A stretch of DNA of 64,000 bases from Streptomyces sp. HUAS CB01 (GTDB taxonomy: Bacteria > Actinomycetota > Actinomycetes > Streptomycetales > Streptomycetaceae): contig NZ_CP129137.1 of NCBI RefSeq assembly GCF_030406905.1, positions 2,793,001 through 2,857,000 of the forward strand, in the 5' to 3' direction. The notes under the pieces are model-generated. The model worked only from the letters and a program-made list of their open reading frames with translations. It made no database searches and was not told the origin of the DNA. Both the position numbers and the translations under genes were made by a program. Below, piece by piece: positions 45,786 to 54,790 of this stretch. Numbering within the stretch: position 1 is the first letter of the stretch; the number at the start of each line of letters is the position of its first letter.

Positions 45786-47276
45786 CTACGAGTAGGCGGC
45801 GAACGCCTTCGTGAACGCCAGCGGCTGCTGGAGGATCGAACTGCACGTCGCGTCGGCGGAGTTCTGCGCCCCGCCCGGGCACTGCTTGTCGCGGGTCGAG
45901 GACCACATGGCCAGCCACCCGATCCCCTTCGACTTCGCGAAGTCGACCAGTTGCGTCGCGTCGTCGACCGTGAAGATCTCGGTCGTGACGTCGTTGACCC
46001 CGATCATCGGGGTGACCGCGACGGTCTTCCACGCGGCGGCGTCGGAGAGACCGAGGACGCCCTTGATCTGGGCCTGGGTGGCGGTGGCCGCCTGGATCGC
46101 GTAGGTGCCCATGTCGCCGCTGTAGGCCGGCCCGTAGTCCATCGCCATGATGTTGACCGCGTCGATCCGCACGCCGTTCCTCCTGGCGTCGGCGAGCAGA
46201 TCGACCCCCGGCTGGGTGAGCCCCTCGGGCATGACGGGCAGGGTGAACGAGACGTCCAGCCCCGGATGCTTCTTCTGGAGCTGGGCGATGGCCAGCGAAC
46301 GGCGGGTGTTGGCGGCCGCGTCGGGCAGCGCGGCGCCCTCGATGTCGAAGTCGACCTTGGTGAGCCCGTACCGTTCGACGACCTTGCCGTACGCGGCGGC
46401 GAGTTCGCCGGAGGTGGCGCAGTTGAGGGCGAGCTCATGGCCGGCCGCGCCGCCGAAGGAGACCCGGACGTCGCCGCCCTTGGCACGCAGCGCGGAGATC
46501 TGGGCGGCGACCCTGTCGTTCGCGAGGTCGGTGACGCCGCCCCACAGCGGGGCGCAGCCGCCGCCGGAGGTGACGAAGGCGAGCGTGAAGTCCTTCACCC
46601 CGGTCCTGGCCGCGGTGTCGAGCATGTCGTACGCCGGGTACAGGGACGTGTCGATGTACGGGGCGAACCTCCCGGCGCCGTCGGCGGACGGGGGCGTGGC
46701 GGTGACGGTGGCCGTCGGTGGGGCGGTGGGCGACTGCGTGGCCGTGGCGGTGGGGGCCGGGGGCTTCGTGGTAGCGCTCGCCGTGGGGGACGGCGCGGGC
46801 TGCTCGGTCGGGCGTCCGCTGGGCCTCGGCGTGGCGCCGCCGTCGGGGGAACAGGCCACCTCGTCGATGAGGCAGCCGGACGGGTCGCCGGCCGCGCCGC
46901 TCGCGGAGGTGACGAAGCCGACGGTGACCGACGCGCCGGGGGCGAGCTCCTTGTTCCAGCTCGCCGGCCTGACGGTGACGTGCCGTCCGCTGAAGGTGTG
47001 GTCGCCGTTCCAGAGGGAGCCGATGCGCGTACCGGCGGGCAGGTCGAACTCGAGCGTCCAGCCGGAGCGGGCCTCGCCGCTGTCGTTGGTGATGACGTAC
47101 TGCCCGGTGTAGCCGCCGTCCCAGGAGCTGGTCCTGGTGTACGCGGCGCCCACCGCGGCCGCCTGCGCCGTCCCGGTGAACGCGAACGCCGCGCCGGCGA
47201 CGACCGCGGCGGCGGCGACCGCGCCGATCGCCTTCGCTCTGCCGCTCGCCCTGCGCCGGTGCGTGCTGGTGCCCAT
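45786..47276 (-). CDS. Secreted GH18 chitinase-like enzyme with N-terminal CBM2-type domain
   Basis: 496 residues from ATG 47276. Signal peptide to about 40 (AIGAVAAAAVVAGAAFAFTGTAQA). CBM2-like domain at about 41-135 (YVITNDSGEARSGWTLEFDLPAGTRIGSLWNGDHTFSG), then a long Thr/Pro/Ala linker (about 145-200). A GH18 domain with the catalytic motif D309-x-D311-x-E313 follows (KVDFDIEGA) with AMDYGPAYS after it. Extracellular; substrate probably chitin or a related GlcNAc polymer. No DasR-like site recognised upstream. Confidence 0.9.
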   Translation of the reverse strand: MGTSTHRRRASGRAKAIGAVAAAAVVAGAAFAFTGTAQAAAVGAAYTRTSSWDGGYTGQYVITNDSGEARSGWTLEFDLPAGTRIGSLWNGDHTFSGRHVTVRPASWNKELAPGASVTVGFVTSASGAAGDPSGCLIDEVACSPDGGATPRPSGRPTEQPAPSPTASATTKPPAPTATATQSPTAPPTATVTATPPSADGAGRFAPYIDTSLYPAYDMLDTAARTGVKDFTLAFVTSGGGCAPLWGGVTDLANDRVAAQISALRAKGGDVRVSFGGAAGHELALNCATSGELAAAYGKVVERYGLTKVDFDIEGAALPDAAANTRRSLAIAQLQKKHPGLDVSFTLPVMPEGLTQPGVDLLADARRNGVRIDAVNIMAMDYGPAYSGDMGTYAIQAATATQAQIKGVLGLSDAAAWKTVAVTPMIGVNDVTTEIFTVDDATQLVDFAKSKGIGWLAMWSSTRDKQCPGGAQNSADATCSSILQQPLAFTKAFAAYS

Positions 47277-47432
47277 CGCGTGTGCCTGCCTCTGCGTCGA
47301 CGGAAGTGGGGGTGCGGCAGCACGCTAGCGACCCCGGAACGGACAAAGCGCCTGATCCGGACGGCGGTCGGGGTTCTTAGGGTGCGCTTAAGGACGGCAT
47401 CGGGAGCGATTAACCGTGCGCGCCCCGCGGCC

Positions 47433-48842
47433 TCAGACCTCCGCGCCCCTGCGGCTTCCTGAACCGCCCTTCCTGCGCCGCTTGGTGCGGTGGCCGATCC
47501 GGCCCTGCGGGCGCTGCGAGGCACCCCCGAAGCCGATCCAGATGCGGACCTCCGTACCGCCCAGCACGGAGTGCCCGATGCGGACGTCGCCGCCGGTCGA
47601 CTCGGCGACCCGCCGCACGATGTCCAGGCCGAGCCCCGTCGAACCGTCCCTGGCACCGCTGTTGCCGCGGGTCAGGGCCGCCTCCGGGTCGGCGATGCCG
47701 GGGCCGGCGTCCGAGACGAGCACGATCACGGCGTCGTCGCCGTTGTGCACGTCGACGGAGAAGGCGGTGCCCTCCGGCGTGTGGCGGAAGACGTTGCCCA
47801 GCAGCGCGTCCAGGGCGGCGGCGAGTTCGGGCCTCGCCACGGGGATGCGCACCGGGCGGTCCACGCCCGCGAGGCGCACCTTGCGCCCCTCGTCCTCGGC
47901 GAGCGCCGACCAGAACTCCATCCGCTCCCGGACGACTTCGGAGACGTCGCAGCCCGCGCCCGGCCCGGTGGCCTGGGTCTGGGGCTTGGCCTCCCGCGCC
48001 GTACGGATGATCGTGTCGACCTCGCGCTCCAGTTGCTCGACGGCGGCCCTGGTCTGGTCGGCCGCCGGGCCGGTGCCCAGCGAGGCCGCGTTGAGCCGGA
48101 GCACGGTCAGCGGGGTGCGCAGCCGGTGCGACAGGTCGGCGGCCAGCTCGCGCTCATTGGCGAGCAGCTGGACGACCTGGTCGGCCATGGAGTTGAAGGC
48201 GACGGCCGCGGACCGCAGTTCGGTGGGCCCCTCCTCCGGCACCCTGGCCCCCAGCTGTCCTTCGCCGAGGTCGTGCGCGGCGCCCGCCAGCCGCTGGGCG
48301 GGCCGCACCATCCGTACACCGAGCCGGTCGGCGACGGCGACGGAGCCGACGACCAGCGCGACGCCGACGCCCGCGAGCACCAGCCAGGCGGTGGTCACAC
48401 CGTTGCTGACCTCGCCCTCGGGGACGTACACCTCGACGATCGCGATCTTCCCCGAGCTGAGCGCGGTGGGCTGCAGCAGCGCGGAGCCGTCCGTGACCTC
48501 CGTGATGGACGCGCGTCCGATCCGCTGGGTGGTGGCGAGGTCCCTGACGGTGGCCCGCCGGATGCCGATCTCCAGATCCTGGCCCCCGGTCTCCCCCGAG
48601 GCGGGGACGTGCACGGCCATCCGCCCCGCCGCCCCGGCCTGGGTGGAAGCGACGGCCCGCTCCAGCTGCCGCCGGTCGGTGGTGATGGACAGCGTCGGGC
48701 CGATCGCGGCGGCCTGCCGCTCGGCGTTGGAGAAGGCCCGGTCCCTGGCCATCTCCTGGACGACGAGCCCGAGCGGTACGGCGAAGGCGAGCACGACCAT
48801 CGTGGTGACGGCCAGGGACACCCTGACCAGGGCCCATCTCAT
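47433..48842 (-). CDS. Sensor histidine kinase
   Basis: 469 residues from ATG 48842, which overlaps the response regulator stop (ATGA). N-terminal membrane segment VSLAVTTMVVLAFAVPLGLVVQ, extracellular sensor about 30-150, second membrane segment TTAWLVLAGVGVALVVGSVAVA, HAMP (about 170-225), and HisKA with H239 in ADLSHRLRTPLTVL. HATPase domain: NVFRHTPEGTAFSV (N box), VSDAGPGIADP (G1) and GSTGLGLDIVRRV (G2). Basic tail KRRRKGGSGSRRG. Signal unknown. Confidence 0.93.
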   Translation of the reverse strand: MRWALVRVSLAVTTMVVLAFAVPLGLVVQEMARDRAFSNAERQAAAIGPTLSITTDRRQLERAVASTQAGAAGRMAVHVPASGETGGQDLEIGIRRATVRDLATTQRIGRASITEVTDGSALLQPTALSSGKIAIVEVYVPEGEVSNGVTTAWLVLAGVGVALVVGSVAVADRLGVRMVRPAQRLAGAAHDLGEGQLGARVPEEGPTELRSAAVAFNSMADQVVQLLANERELAADLSHRLRTPLTVLRLNAASLGTGPAADQTRAAVEQLEREVDTIIRTAREAKPQTQATGPGAGCDVSEVVRERMEFWSALAEDEGRKVRLAGVDRPVRIPVARPELAAALDALLGNVFRHTPEGTAFSVDVHNGDDAVIVLVSDAGPGIADPEAALTRGNSGARDGSTGLGLDIVRRVAESTGGDVRIGHSVLGGTEVRIWIGFGGASQRPQGRIGHRTKRRRKGGSGSRRGAEV

Positions 48843-49528
48843 CGCGGCGGCTCCAGTTTCACCCCGACGCCGCGGAGGGTGTGCAGATAGCGGGGGCGCG
48901 CGGCGGTCTCCCCCAACTTCCGTCGCAGCCAGGACAGGTGCACGTCGATGGTCTGGTCGTCCCCGTAGGACTGCTGCCACACCTCGGCGAGCAGTTCCCT
49001 GCGGGGGACGACGACACCCGGACGCCCGGCCAGGAAGGCGAGCAGGTCGAACTCGCGCCGGGTCAGATCGAGTCGGCTGCCGTCCAGTTCCGCCTGCCGG
49101 CGCAGCGGATCGATGGACAGTCCGCCGACCTGGATGACCCTGCTGGGCGGAGCCTCGCCGGCGGCGGCGCGCGACCGGCGCAGCACGGCCGACATCCGCG
49201 CCGACAGGTGCTCCACCGAGAACGGCTTGGTGAGGTAGTCGTCCGCGCCGTCGTTGAGGAGCCGCACGATCTCCGTCTCGTCGTCCCGCGCGGTCGCGAT
49301 GATCACGGGTACGTCGGTGATTCCGCGCAGCATCTTCAGCGCCTCGGCCCCGTCGAGATCCGGCAGTCCGAGGTCGAGAATGACGACGTCGAACCGGAAA
49401 TGGGCCACTTCGCGCAGCGCCTCCAGGGCCGTCCCGACGCTCCTGACGGTGTGGGAGGCCTCGGTCAAGTGCCTGATGAGGGCGGAGCGCACGAACTGGT
49501 CGTCCTCGACCACGAGCACACTTGCCAT
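48839..49528 (-). CDS. OmpR/PhoB-family response regulator
   Basis: 229 residues from ATG 49528 (MASVLVVEDDQFVRSALIRHL); a GTG three codons earlier is possible. Receiver domain with phospho-acceptor D52 (VILDLGLPDLDG) and KPF lysine (DYLTKPFSVEHL), then a winged-helix DNA-binding domain (LDLTRREFDLLAFLAGRPGVVVPRRELLAEVWQQ, RYLHTLRGVGVKLEP). Transcribed before and coupled to the histidine kinase. Confidence 0.94.
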   Translation of the reverse strand: MASVLVVEDDQFVRSALIRHLTEASHTVRSVGTALEALREVAHFRFDVVILDLGLPDLDGAEALKMLRGITDVPVIIATARDDETEIVRLLNDGADDYLTKPFSVEHLSARMSAVLRRSRAAAGEAPPSRVIQVGGLSIDPLRRQAELDGSRLDLTRREFDLLAFLAGRPGVVVPRRELLAEVWQQSYGDDQTIDVHLSWLRRKLGETAARPRYLHTLRGVGVKLEPPR

Positions 49529-49596
49529 GGGCGGCACCGTACGCCATCCGGAGTAACGGAGTCCCCCTGGGACAGGGACGACGGACGTGGTGCAAG

Positions 49597-50148
49597 ATGG
49601 CCCGGATGCGGAGAGGACTCGTACACGCCATGGCGTGGTCGCTCGCCACGGGCGCGGCGGTCACACTCTCGTGGTGGGGTGTGCACACGGTGATGGCGGG
49701 CACGGCGTACGACAGGCCGCGCGCCCTGCCCATCACGGCCGACGCCCGCACCCCGCAGGTGTCCGCCCCCCGGTCGTCCTCGACGCCCGGCCCCGGCACG
49801 CCGAGTCCGGCGCCGTCGTCCGAGGAGCCGGAGGACGGCGGCGGCCCCCCGGCCGCGACCCCGCCGGCCGGGAAGCCGGCGGCGCCCCCCAGCAGGAGCA
49901 AGAGCCCCTGGTCGCCGCCGCCTTCGGGCAATGTGAAGAGCTACACGGTCGAGGGCGGACGGGTCGCGTTCGACATCGGGCCCGGTTCGGCCGAGCTGGT
50001 CTCGGCGACTCCTTCGGGCAGTTGGACGATGCAGATCTGGAAGCAGCCGACCTACATCCGGGTGACGTTCTCGCAGAACGGCCGGGAGATCGACGTCTTC
50101 TGCACCTGGCACGACACCGCGCCGCGCGTCGAGATCGAGGAACGCTGA
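49597..50148 (+). CDS. Secreted or membrane-anchored hypothetical protein
   Basis: 183 residues from ATG 49597 (MARMRRGLVHAMAWSLATGAAVTLSWWGVHTV); ATG 49606 is equally possible. One N-terminal membrane segment or signal anchor, a Pro/Ser/Ala-rich linker (about 45-110), and a compact C-terminal part (SYTVEGGRVAFDIGPGSAELVSATP, TYIRVTFSQNGREIDVFCTWHDTAPRVEI) that looks like a small beta domain outside the cell. Divergent from the response regulator gene. Function unknown. Confidence 0.8.
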   Translation: MARMRRGLVHAMAWSLATGAAVTLSWWGVHTVMAGTAYDRPRALPITADARTPQVSAPRSSSTPGPGTPSPAPSSEEPEDGGGPPAATPPAGKPAAPPSRSKSPWSPPPSGNVKSYTVEGGRVAFDIGPGSAELVSATPSGSWTMQIWKQPTYIRVTFSQNGREIDVFCTWHDTAPRVEIEER

Positions 50149-50197
50149 GCCCTCCGCGCCGAAGCCGTGCCGGGGCTCGGCGCCCGTGTGCCGGGCC

Positions 50198-51064
50198 TCA
50201 GCGGAAGACGGAGGACGGCGGCACCGGCGAGGGTTTGGCGGCCGCGTCGGTCACGGCGACCGCGCCGCCGGTGAAGTCCGTGAGCACCTTGCCGTGTTCG
50301 ACCCGACCGGCGTGCGGGTCGCTCGCCACCCGTCGGGTCAGTTCGGCGACGGGCAACGGCCGGTCGGAGCCCACGAGTACGGCGTTCCCGAAGCGGCGGC
50401 CGCGCAGCACGGTCGGGTCGGCGGCGAGGGCGAGCTCGGGGAAGACGGTCGCGGCGGTCGCGATCTGCCCGCGCAGATGGGCGAGCGGCGGGCCGTCCGC
50501 GAGGTTGGCGGTGTAGGTCCCGCCGGGCTTCAGCACCCGCCGCACCTCCGCGAGGAATTCGGTGCTGGTGAGGTGCGCGGGGGTGCGCGCGCCGCTGAAG
50601 ACGTCGGCGATGACGAGGTCGGCCCAGCCGTCGGGAAGTTTCCCGAGTCCGGCCCGGGCGTCGACGGAACGGACCCGTATCCGGGCGCCCGGGTCGAGCG
50701 GGAGCCGGTCGCGGACGAGCCGGACGAGGCGTCCGTCCACCTCGACGATCTGCTGGGTGGAGCGCGGGCGGGTCGCCGCGAGGTACCGCGCGAGGGTGAA
50801 TGCGCCACCGCCGAGGTGGACGGCCTGCAGCGGCCGGCCGGCGGGTGCGGCGAGGTCGATGACGTGCCCGAGACGACGCTGGTACTCGAAGGTCAGCAGG
50901 CCGGGATCGTCCAGGTCGACGTGGGACTGCGGCGCCCCGTCGATCAGCAGCGTCCAGCCGCGGGGCCGGTCGCGGTCGGGTACCAGCTCGGCGAGCCCGC
51001 CGTCCACGGCCTCGACGACCCCTTCCGCCGCCCGGGACCGACCGCGCTGTCTGTTTCTCGCCAC
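50198..51064 (-). CDS. Spermidine synthase-like methyltransferase-fold protein
   Basis: 288 residues from GTG 51064 (VARNRQRGRSRAAEGVVEAVDGG). Spermidine-synthase fold: VHLGGGAFTLARYLAATRPRSTQQIVEVDGRLVRLVRD (nucleotide-binding GGG and acidic VEVD), DARAGLGKLPDGWADLVIADVFSGARTPAHLTSTEFLAEVRRVLKPGG. No membrane domain, unlike the fused MFS versions. Cytoplasmic; whether it makes a polyamine or methylates is not clear. Confidence 0.85.
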   Translation of the reverse strand: MARNRQRGRSRAAEGVVEAVDGGLAELVPDRDRPRGWTLLIDGAPQSHVDLDDPGLLTFEYQRRLGHVIDLAAPAGRPLQAVHLGGGAFTLARYLAATRPRSTQQIVEVDGRLVRLVRDRLPLDPGARIRVRSVDARAGLGKLPDGWADLVIADVFSGARTPAHLTSTEFLAEVRRVLKPGGTYTANLADGPPLAHLRGQIATAATVFPELALAADPTVLRGRRFGNAVLVGSDRPLPVAELTRRVASDPHAGRVEHGKVLTDFTGGAVAVTDAAAKPSPVPPSSVFR

Positions 51065-51583
51065 ACGGCCATTATCGACGGGCGCCGGTGCGGTCGGGTA
51101 CGCGCGTGGCGACGGGCGCCGGTGCGGTCGGGTACGCGCGTGGCGACGGGCGCCGGTGTGGCCGGTTTCCCGGGGGGACGGCCGCCCGTGCCGGGCGGGA
51201 TGTGCCGGGACCCACTGCCGCGTCGGGCGAGGTTCGCCCGCCGAGCAGCGGCGTCCGGTGCATGGGGTCTCCCCCGGCCCTCCGGGCCGAGGGGCGCAAG
51301 GCTCCGGATCGACCTCGCAGTGGGTCTCCTCGGTGGATTCGGCACCGCCGCGAGTCGCCGTGACGGGCGTCGCGACGGGCGGAACGTTGCCTGATGCGGC
51401 ACCAGGCCGTGTGGCGAAAGTCCCTCCTGGCCCGCGACGCCCGGCACGCACGCTCGCTGCGTTGTCGGAGTCATCCACGTACGTCCAGTACGAGGACGAT
51501 CCTCCGTCCTGCGATCGCACGCACCGGACGCCGCAGACCCCGCGCTGCGGGCGGACGGAGCTGCTTCCGCATCACGGCCTGGC
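51065..51583. other. Gene-free region with tandem repeat
   Basis: 519 bases between two minus-strand genes. No frame with plausible protein character; the long frames here are Arg/Pro-rich shadows. Holds a 34-bp tandem repeat near one end and short GC palindromes (CGGCCCTCCGGGCCG at 51277-51291). Confidence 0.5.
51077..51158. repeat. 34-bp tandem repeat, 2.4 copies
   Basis: Unit GACGGGCGCCGGTGCGG + TCGGGTACGCGCGTGGC at 51077-51110 and 51111-51144, identical, and a partial third copy to 51158. Located directly upstream of the spermidine-synthase-like gene, so it may sit in its promoter. Confidence 0.85.
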
Positions 51584-52066
51584 CTAGATGCTGTCCGCGG
51601 CCTCGATCATGCGGGCCGCCTCGCCCAGGGCCTCGCGGAGCATCACCGGGTCGGTGAGCGGGGCCTGGTCGGTGTCGCCGGGCGGCAGCAGCCAGTCCGA
51701 GCCCGCCATCGAGGCCTCCGAGGCCGGGCCCACCGGGGCACCCGCCGAGGCGCCCGGGATCCGGATGCCCCGGCCCGACGTCTCCGTGCACGCGCTGCCG
51801 GGCATGTCCCAGCACGCGGCCGTGCCGGACGGCACCAGGAAGCCGAGGGTGTCGCAGCTTCCGTCGTGGAGCACGGGGCCGACGACGGGCGCACCGCCGC
51901 GGCGCAGGATGTCCACCGCCTCGAGACCCTGCCTGGCGGGCACGGTCACCAGGTCGCAGGGCTCTTCGGCGCCACCGGGTCCCGGTGCGGCCGGGCCCGG
52001 TGCCACGCTGTACTCCTGGGTGGGCAGGTGCTGGGCACTCGTCCGTGAGCCGCCGCTGGTATCCAC
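51584..52066 (-). CDS. Conserved hypothetical protein (160 aa)
   Basis: GTG 52066 with a strong GGAGG ribosome binding site. N-terminal VDTSGGSRTSAQHLPTQEYSVAPGPA; central LVTVPARQGLEAVDILRRGGAPVVGPVLHDGSCDTLGFLVPSGTAACWDMPGSACT; helical end DPVMLREALGEAARMIEAADSI. Similar tails (TDPVxLREAL..AAR) occur in Streptomyces proteins I know only as hypothetical. Divergent from the HTH/TPR regulator, a pairing that suggests a shared promoter. Function unknown. Confidence 0.8.
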   Translation of the reverse strand: MDTSGGSRTSAQHLPTQEYSVAPGPAAPGPGGAEEPCDLVTVPARQGLEAVDILRRGGAPVVGPVLHDGSCDTLGFLVPSGTAACWDMPGSACTETSGRGIRIPGASAGAPVGPASEASMAGSDWLLPPGDTDQAPLTDPVMLREALGEAARMIEAADSI

Positions 52067-52338
52067 GCCAACCTCCAACAAGGGAACCCTCCTCGCCGAG
52101 CAGGGGCACGTACCGCGTCCCCGCACGGTTCAACGCCCGTCGGCGTCAAGGGCTACGGCGGCACGCCGCCGCAAAGGGTGGCAGTTCATGGCAGATCGTG
52201 GGTGAGATATCCCGTTTGTAGCCAAACGCTGCGTGGCGGACCCGTCACAGCAGGTACGTTCTTCCTCCGCCGGAGCCAGGCATCTCACATCCGCACGGAT
52301 CTGGAGGCTCCGGGAGTGGCACAGGAGAGGGCTCGGCC

Positions 52339-53757
52339 ATGGCGTCGTCACGGGCAGTTCCCAACCTCAGGTTCCGGCAGTTGCGCGGACAGCGCTCGCC
52401 CGGCGAGTTCGCCGCGCTCGTCCGGCGGGCGGCGCGGGAGATCGGCGAACAGGTGGCCTGTGACGCCCGTTACGTCGGCCGGGTGGAAGCGGGTGAGATC
52501 CGCTGTCCCAACTACGCCTACGAACGGGTCTTCCTCCACATGTTCCCGGGCCTGACGCTGGCGGATCTGGGGTTCTCGGACCGCGAGACGGTCCGGGGCC
52601 GCGCGGCCCGCGGGCGAACGCCACGGCCCCCGGACCCGTACTACAGCGGCAACGGCACCAACAGCAAAGACCGCAGCAACAGCACCAACCGCACCAACAG
52701 CACCTACAGCAACGAGGAGAGCGACGTGCTGCGTCGCGCGTTCATGACCGGCGGCACCGTCACCGTGGCGGCCGCGTCCCTGGGGTTCGGCCCCCTGCCC
52801 GGCACCGAGGCCCTGCGTTCCGACCTGCCCCGGCAGCGGGTCGGCGCGTCCGAGGTGAGTGCCGTCGAGGCCGCGGTGCGGCAGATCCGGCTGCTCGACG
52901 ACCGCCACGGCGCGGACGGGCTCTACAGACGGGCCGCGCAGCCGCTGCGCGCCGCCTACGCGCTGCTCGACGCCGGTGCCACCACGCGCGGCTCGACGGC
53001 GGACCGGCTGGCCGCGGGCGCGGGCGAACTCGCCATCTCCGTCGGCTGGCTGGCCCACGACTCGGGCCGGCTGGAGGACGCCCGCTCCCACTACGCGGAG
53101 GCGCTGGCGACCGCACGCGTCGCCGGCGACACGGCGCTGGAGGCGCACGCCTTCTGCAACACCTCGTTCCTCGCCCGGGACGCCGGCCGGCACCGGGAGG
53201 CGGTGCGCGCCGCCCAGGCGGGGCAGCGGGCGGCGGGACAGCTCGGTTCGGACCGGCTGCTGGCACTGCTCACCCTGCGCGAGGCGGGCGCCTGGGCCGG
53301 GCTCGGCGACCGTCCCGGCTGCGAGCGCGCGCTGTCCCGCGCCCAGACGCTCTTCGGCCGCGGCCCCTCGGACACGGACCCGGAGTGGATGTCGTTCTTC
53401 GGCGAACCGGAGCTCCAGGCCCTGGAGGCCCAGTGCTGGTCGGCGCTCGGCGACTGGCCCCGCGCCGCCCGTCACGCGCACCGGGCGGCGGCGCTGCAGG
53501 ACCCGCACTTCGCCCGGAACCTCGCCCTCTACCGGGCCCAGCTCGCCGCGGACCTCGCCCGTGCCGACGCGCCCGCCGAGGCGGCCGCGGTCGGCGAGCA
53601 GGTGCTCGACGCCCTGGAGGGCGACGTCGAGTCCACCCGCATCCGGGCGATGCTCGCCGACACGGCCCGCGTTCTCGGGTCGCGCCGGGGCACGCCCGGG
53701 GTGGCGTCGTTCCTCGACCGCCATGCGGCGACCGCGACCGCGGCGGCCCGGGTCTGA
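52339..53757 (+). CDS. HTH/TPR regulator, NsdA-like
   Basis: 472 residues, ATG 52339. N-terminal HTH-like region (about 10-75, FAALVRRAAREIGEQVACDARYVGRVEAGEIRCPNYAYERVFLHMFPGL), then an unusual Asn/Ser/Thr linker (about 102-127: NGTNSKDRSNSTNRTNSTYSN). A short hydrophobic stretch follows (RRAFMTGGTVTVAAASLGFG), then a TPR-like helical domain from about 170 to the end (LAAGAGELAISVGWLAHDSGRLEDARSHYAEAL and similar). This order matches Streptomyces NsdA-type regulators of sporulation and antibiotics. DNA target unknown. Confidence 0.8.
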   Translation: MASSRAVPNLRFRQLRGQRSPGEFAALVRRAAREIGEQVACDARYVGRVEAGEIRCPNYAYERVFLHMFPGLTLADLGFSDRETVRGRAARGRTPRPPDPYYSGNGTNSKDRSNSTNRTNSTYSNEESDVLRRAFMTGGTVTVAAASLGFGPLPGTEALRSDLPRQRVGASEVSAVEAAVRQIRLLDDRHGADGLYRRAAQPLRAAYALLDAGATTRGSTADRLAAGAGELAISVGWLAHDSGRLEDARSHYAEALATARVAGDTALEAHAFCNTSFLARDAGRHREAVRAAQAGQRAAGQLGSDRLLALLTLREAGAWAGLGDRPGCERALSRAQTLFGRGPSDTDPEWMSFFGEPELQALEAQCWSALGDWPRAARHAHRAAALQDPHFARNLALYRAQLAADLARADAPAEAAAVGEQVLDALEGDVESTRIRAMLADTARVLGSRRGTPGVASFLDRHAATATAAARV

Positions 53758-53764
53758 GCGGGCC

Positions 53765-54385
53765 TCAGGTACCGAGGTGGCCCGTGTCGTTCCAGCGGTC
53801 GACCGCCGGGGCGCCGTAGGCCCAGCCGAGCACCGAGAGACTGGCGGGGCTCAGCTTGACGCGGGCGGCGAAGGACACGTCCTCGCCGAGCCAGCGGGCG
53901 CACAGGACGCGCAGGATGTGCCCGTGCGCGAACGCCAGCACGTCGCGGTCGGCCGAACGCACGTTCTCGATGATCCCGTCGGCGCGGTCGGAGAGCTCCG
54001 CCAGGGTCTCCCCCCGTGAGGCCGCGCCCGGTACCCCGACGGGAACGCCGTCCCGCCAGATGAACCAGTCGGGGTCCGTCTCCTGGATCTCCGCCTGCGT
54101 CCTGCCCTCGTACGCGCCGTAGTCCCACTCCATCAGCGCGTCCCAGTCCTGGGCCCGGTCCCCGAATCCGGCGAGGTCGCAGGTCTCGCGGGCGCGGGAG
54201 AGCGGGCTCGTGCGGACCTCGACGTCCGGGAGGCCGCCCCAGGGGGATCTGTGCAGGCGCTCCCCCAGGAGCTTCGCCGAGCGGCGGCCCTCGTCGAGGA
54301 GCGGGATGTCGGTGCGGCCGGTGTGCCGGCCGAGCAGGGACCATTCGGTCTGGCCGTGCCGGGCCAGGAATATGCGCGGTGCCAT
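53765..54385 (-). CDS. Histidine phosphatase family protein (phosphoglycerate mutase-like)
   Basis: 206 residues, ATG 54385. Catalytic RHG motif in [24 protein letters not shown], second Arg in [10 protein letters not shown], acid Glu in [12 protein letters not shown], second His in [13 protein letters not shown]. Cytoplasmic phosphatase; substrate unknown. Convergent with the TPR gene, 7 bp apart. Confidence 0.92.
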   Translation of the reverse strand: MAPRIFLARHGQTEWSLLGRHTGRTDIPLLDEGRRSAKLLGERLHRSPWGGLPDVEVRTSPLSRARETCDLAGFGDRAQDWDALMEWDYGAYEGRTQAEIQETDPDWFIWRDGVPVGVPGAASRGETLAELSDRADGIIENVRSADRDVLAFAHGHILRVLCARWLGEDVSFAARVKLSPASLSVLGWAYGAPAVDRWNDTGHLGT

Positions 54386-54790
54386 GGGTCCATCATCACC
54401 GGCGGTCCCGGCGGGCGCCCGGCGATGACGCGGCGAACGACGGAAGGACGGGTTCCTGTACGGCGTACGTCGACGGTCGCCACAGCCGTGTCGCCCTGCA
54501 GCCGCAGCTCACCGGACGGGCGGGGCGGACCGCCGACCGGGCCCCGGACGGGGTCCGGCCCGGGGCGGACCGCGGGTCGCGGGGGCAGGTCGCGGGGCGG
54601 GGCGCGGAGGACACTGCGGAAGACGCCGCCGCACCGGTCACGACCGGTGGGCGACTGCGGGCCGAGGCGCGCGAGACGTCGCGGCGGGGTCGCGCGAATG
54701 GCGTGCGGAACGGAGTGCGGGAGGGCGCGCGGGCTGCCGGGTCAGGAGACCGCTCCCCCGTTGTCGGTGGCGGATGCGAGACTTCCGCGG
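54386..54790. other. Gene-free, very GC-rich region upstream of the nuclease gene
   Basis: 405 bases; frames that extend into it from the nuclease gene are Arg/Gly/Pro-rich without family character. No clear operator seen. Likely promoter region for the nuclease-helicase locus. Confidence 0.5.
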
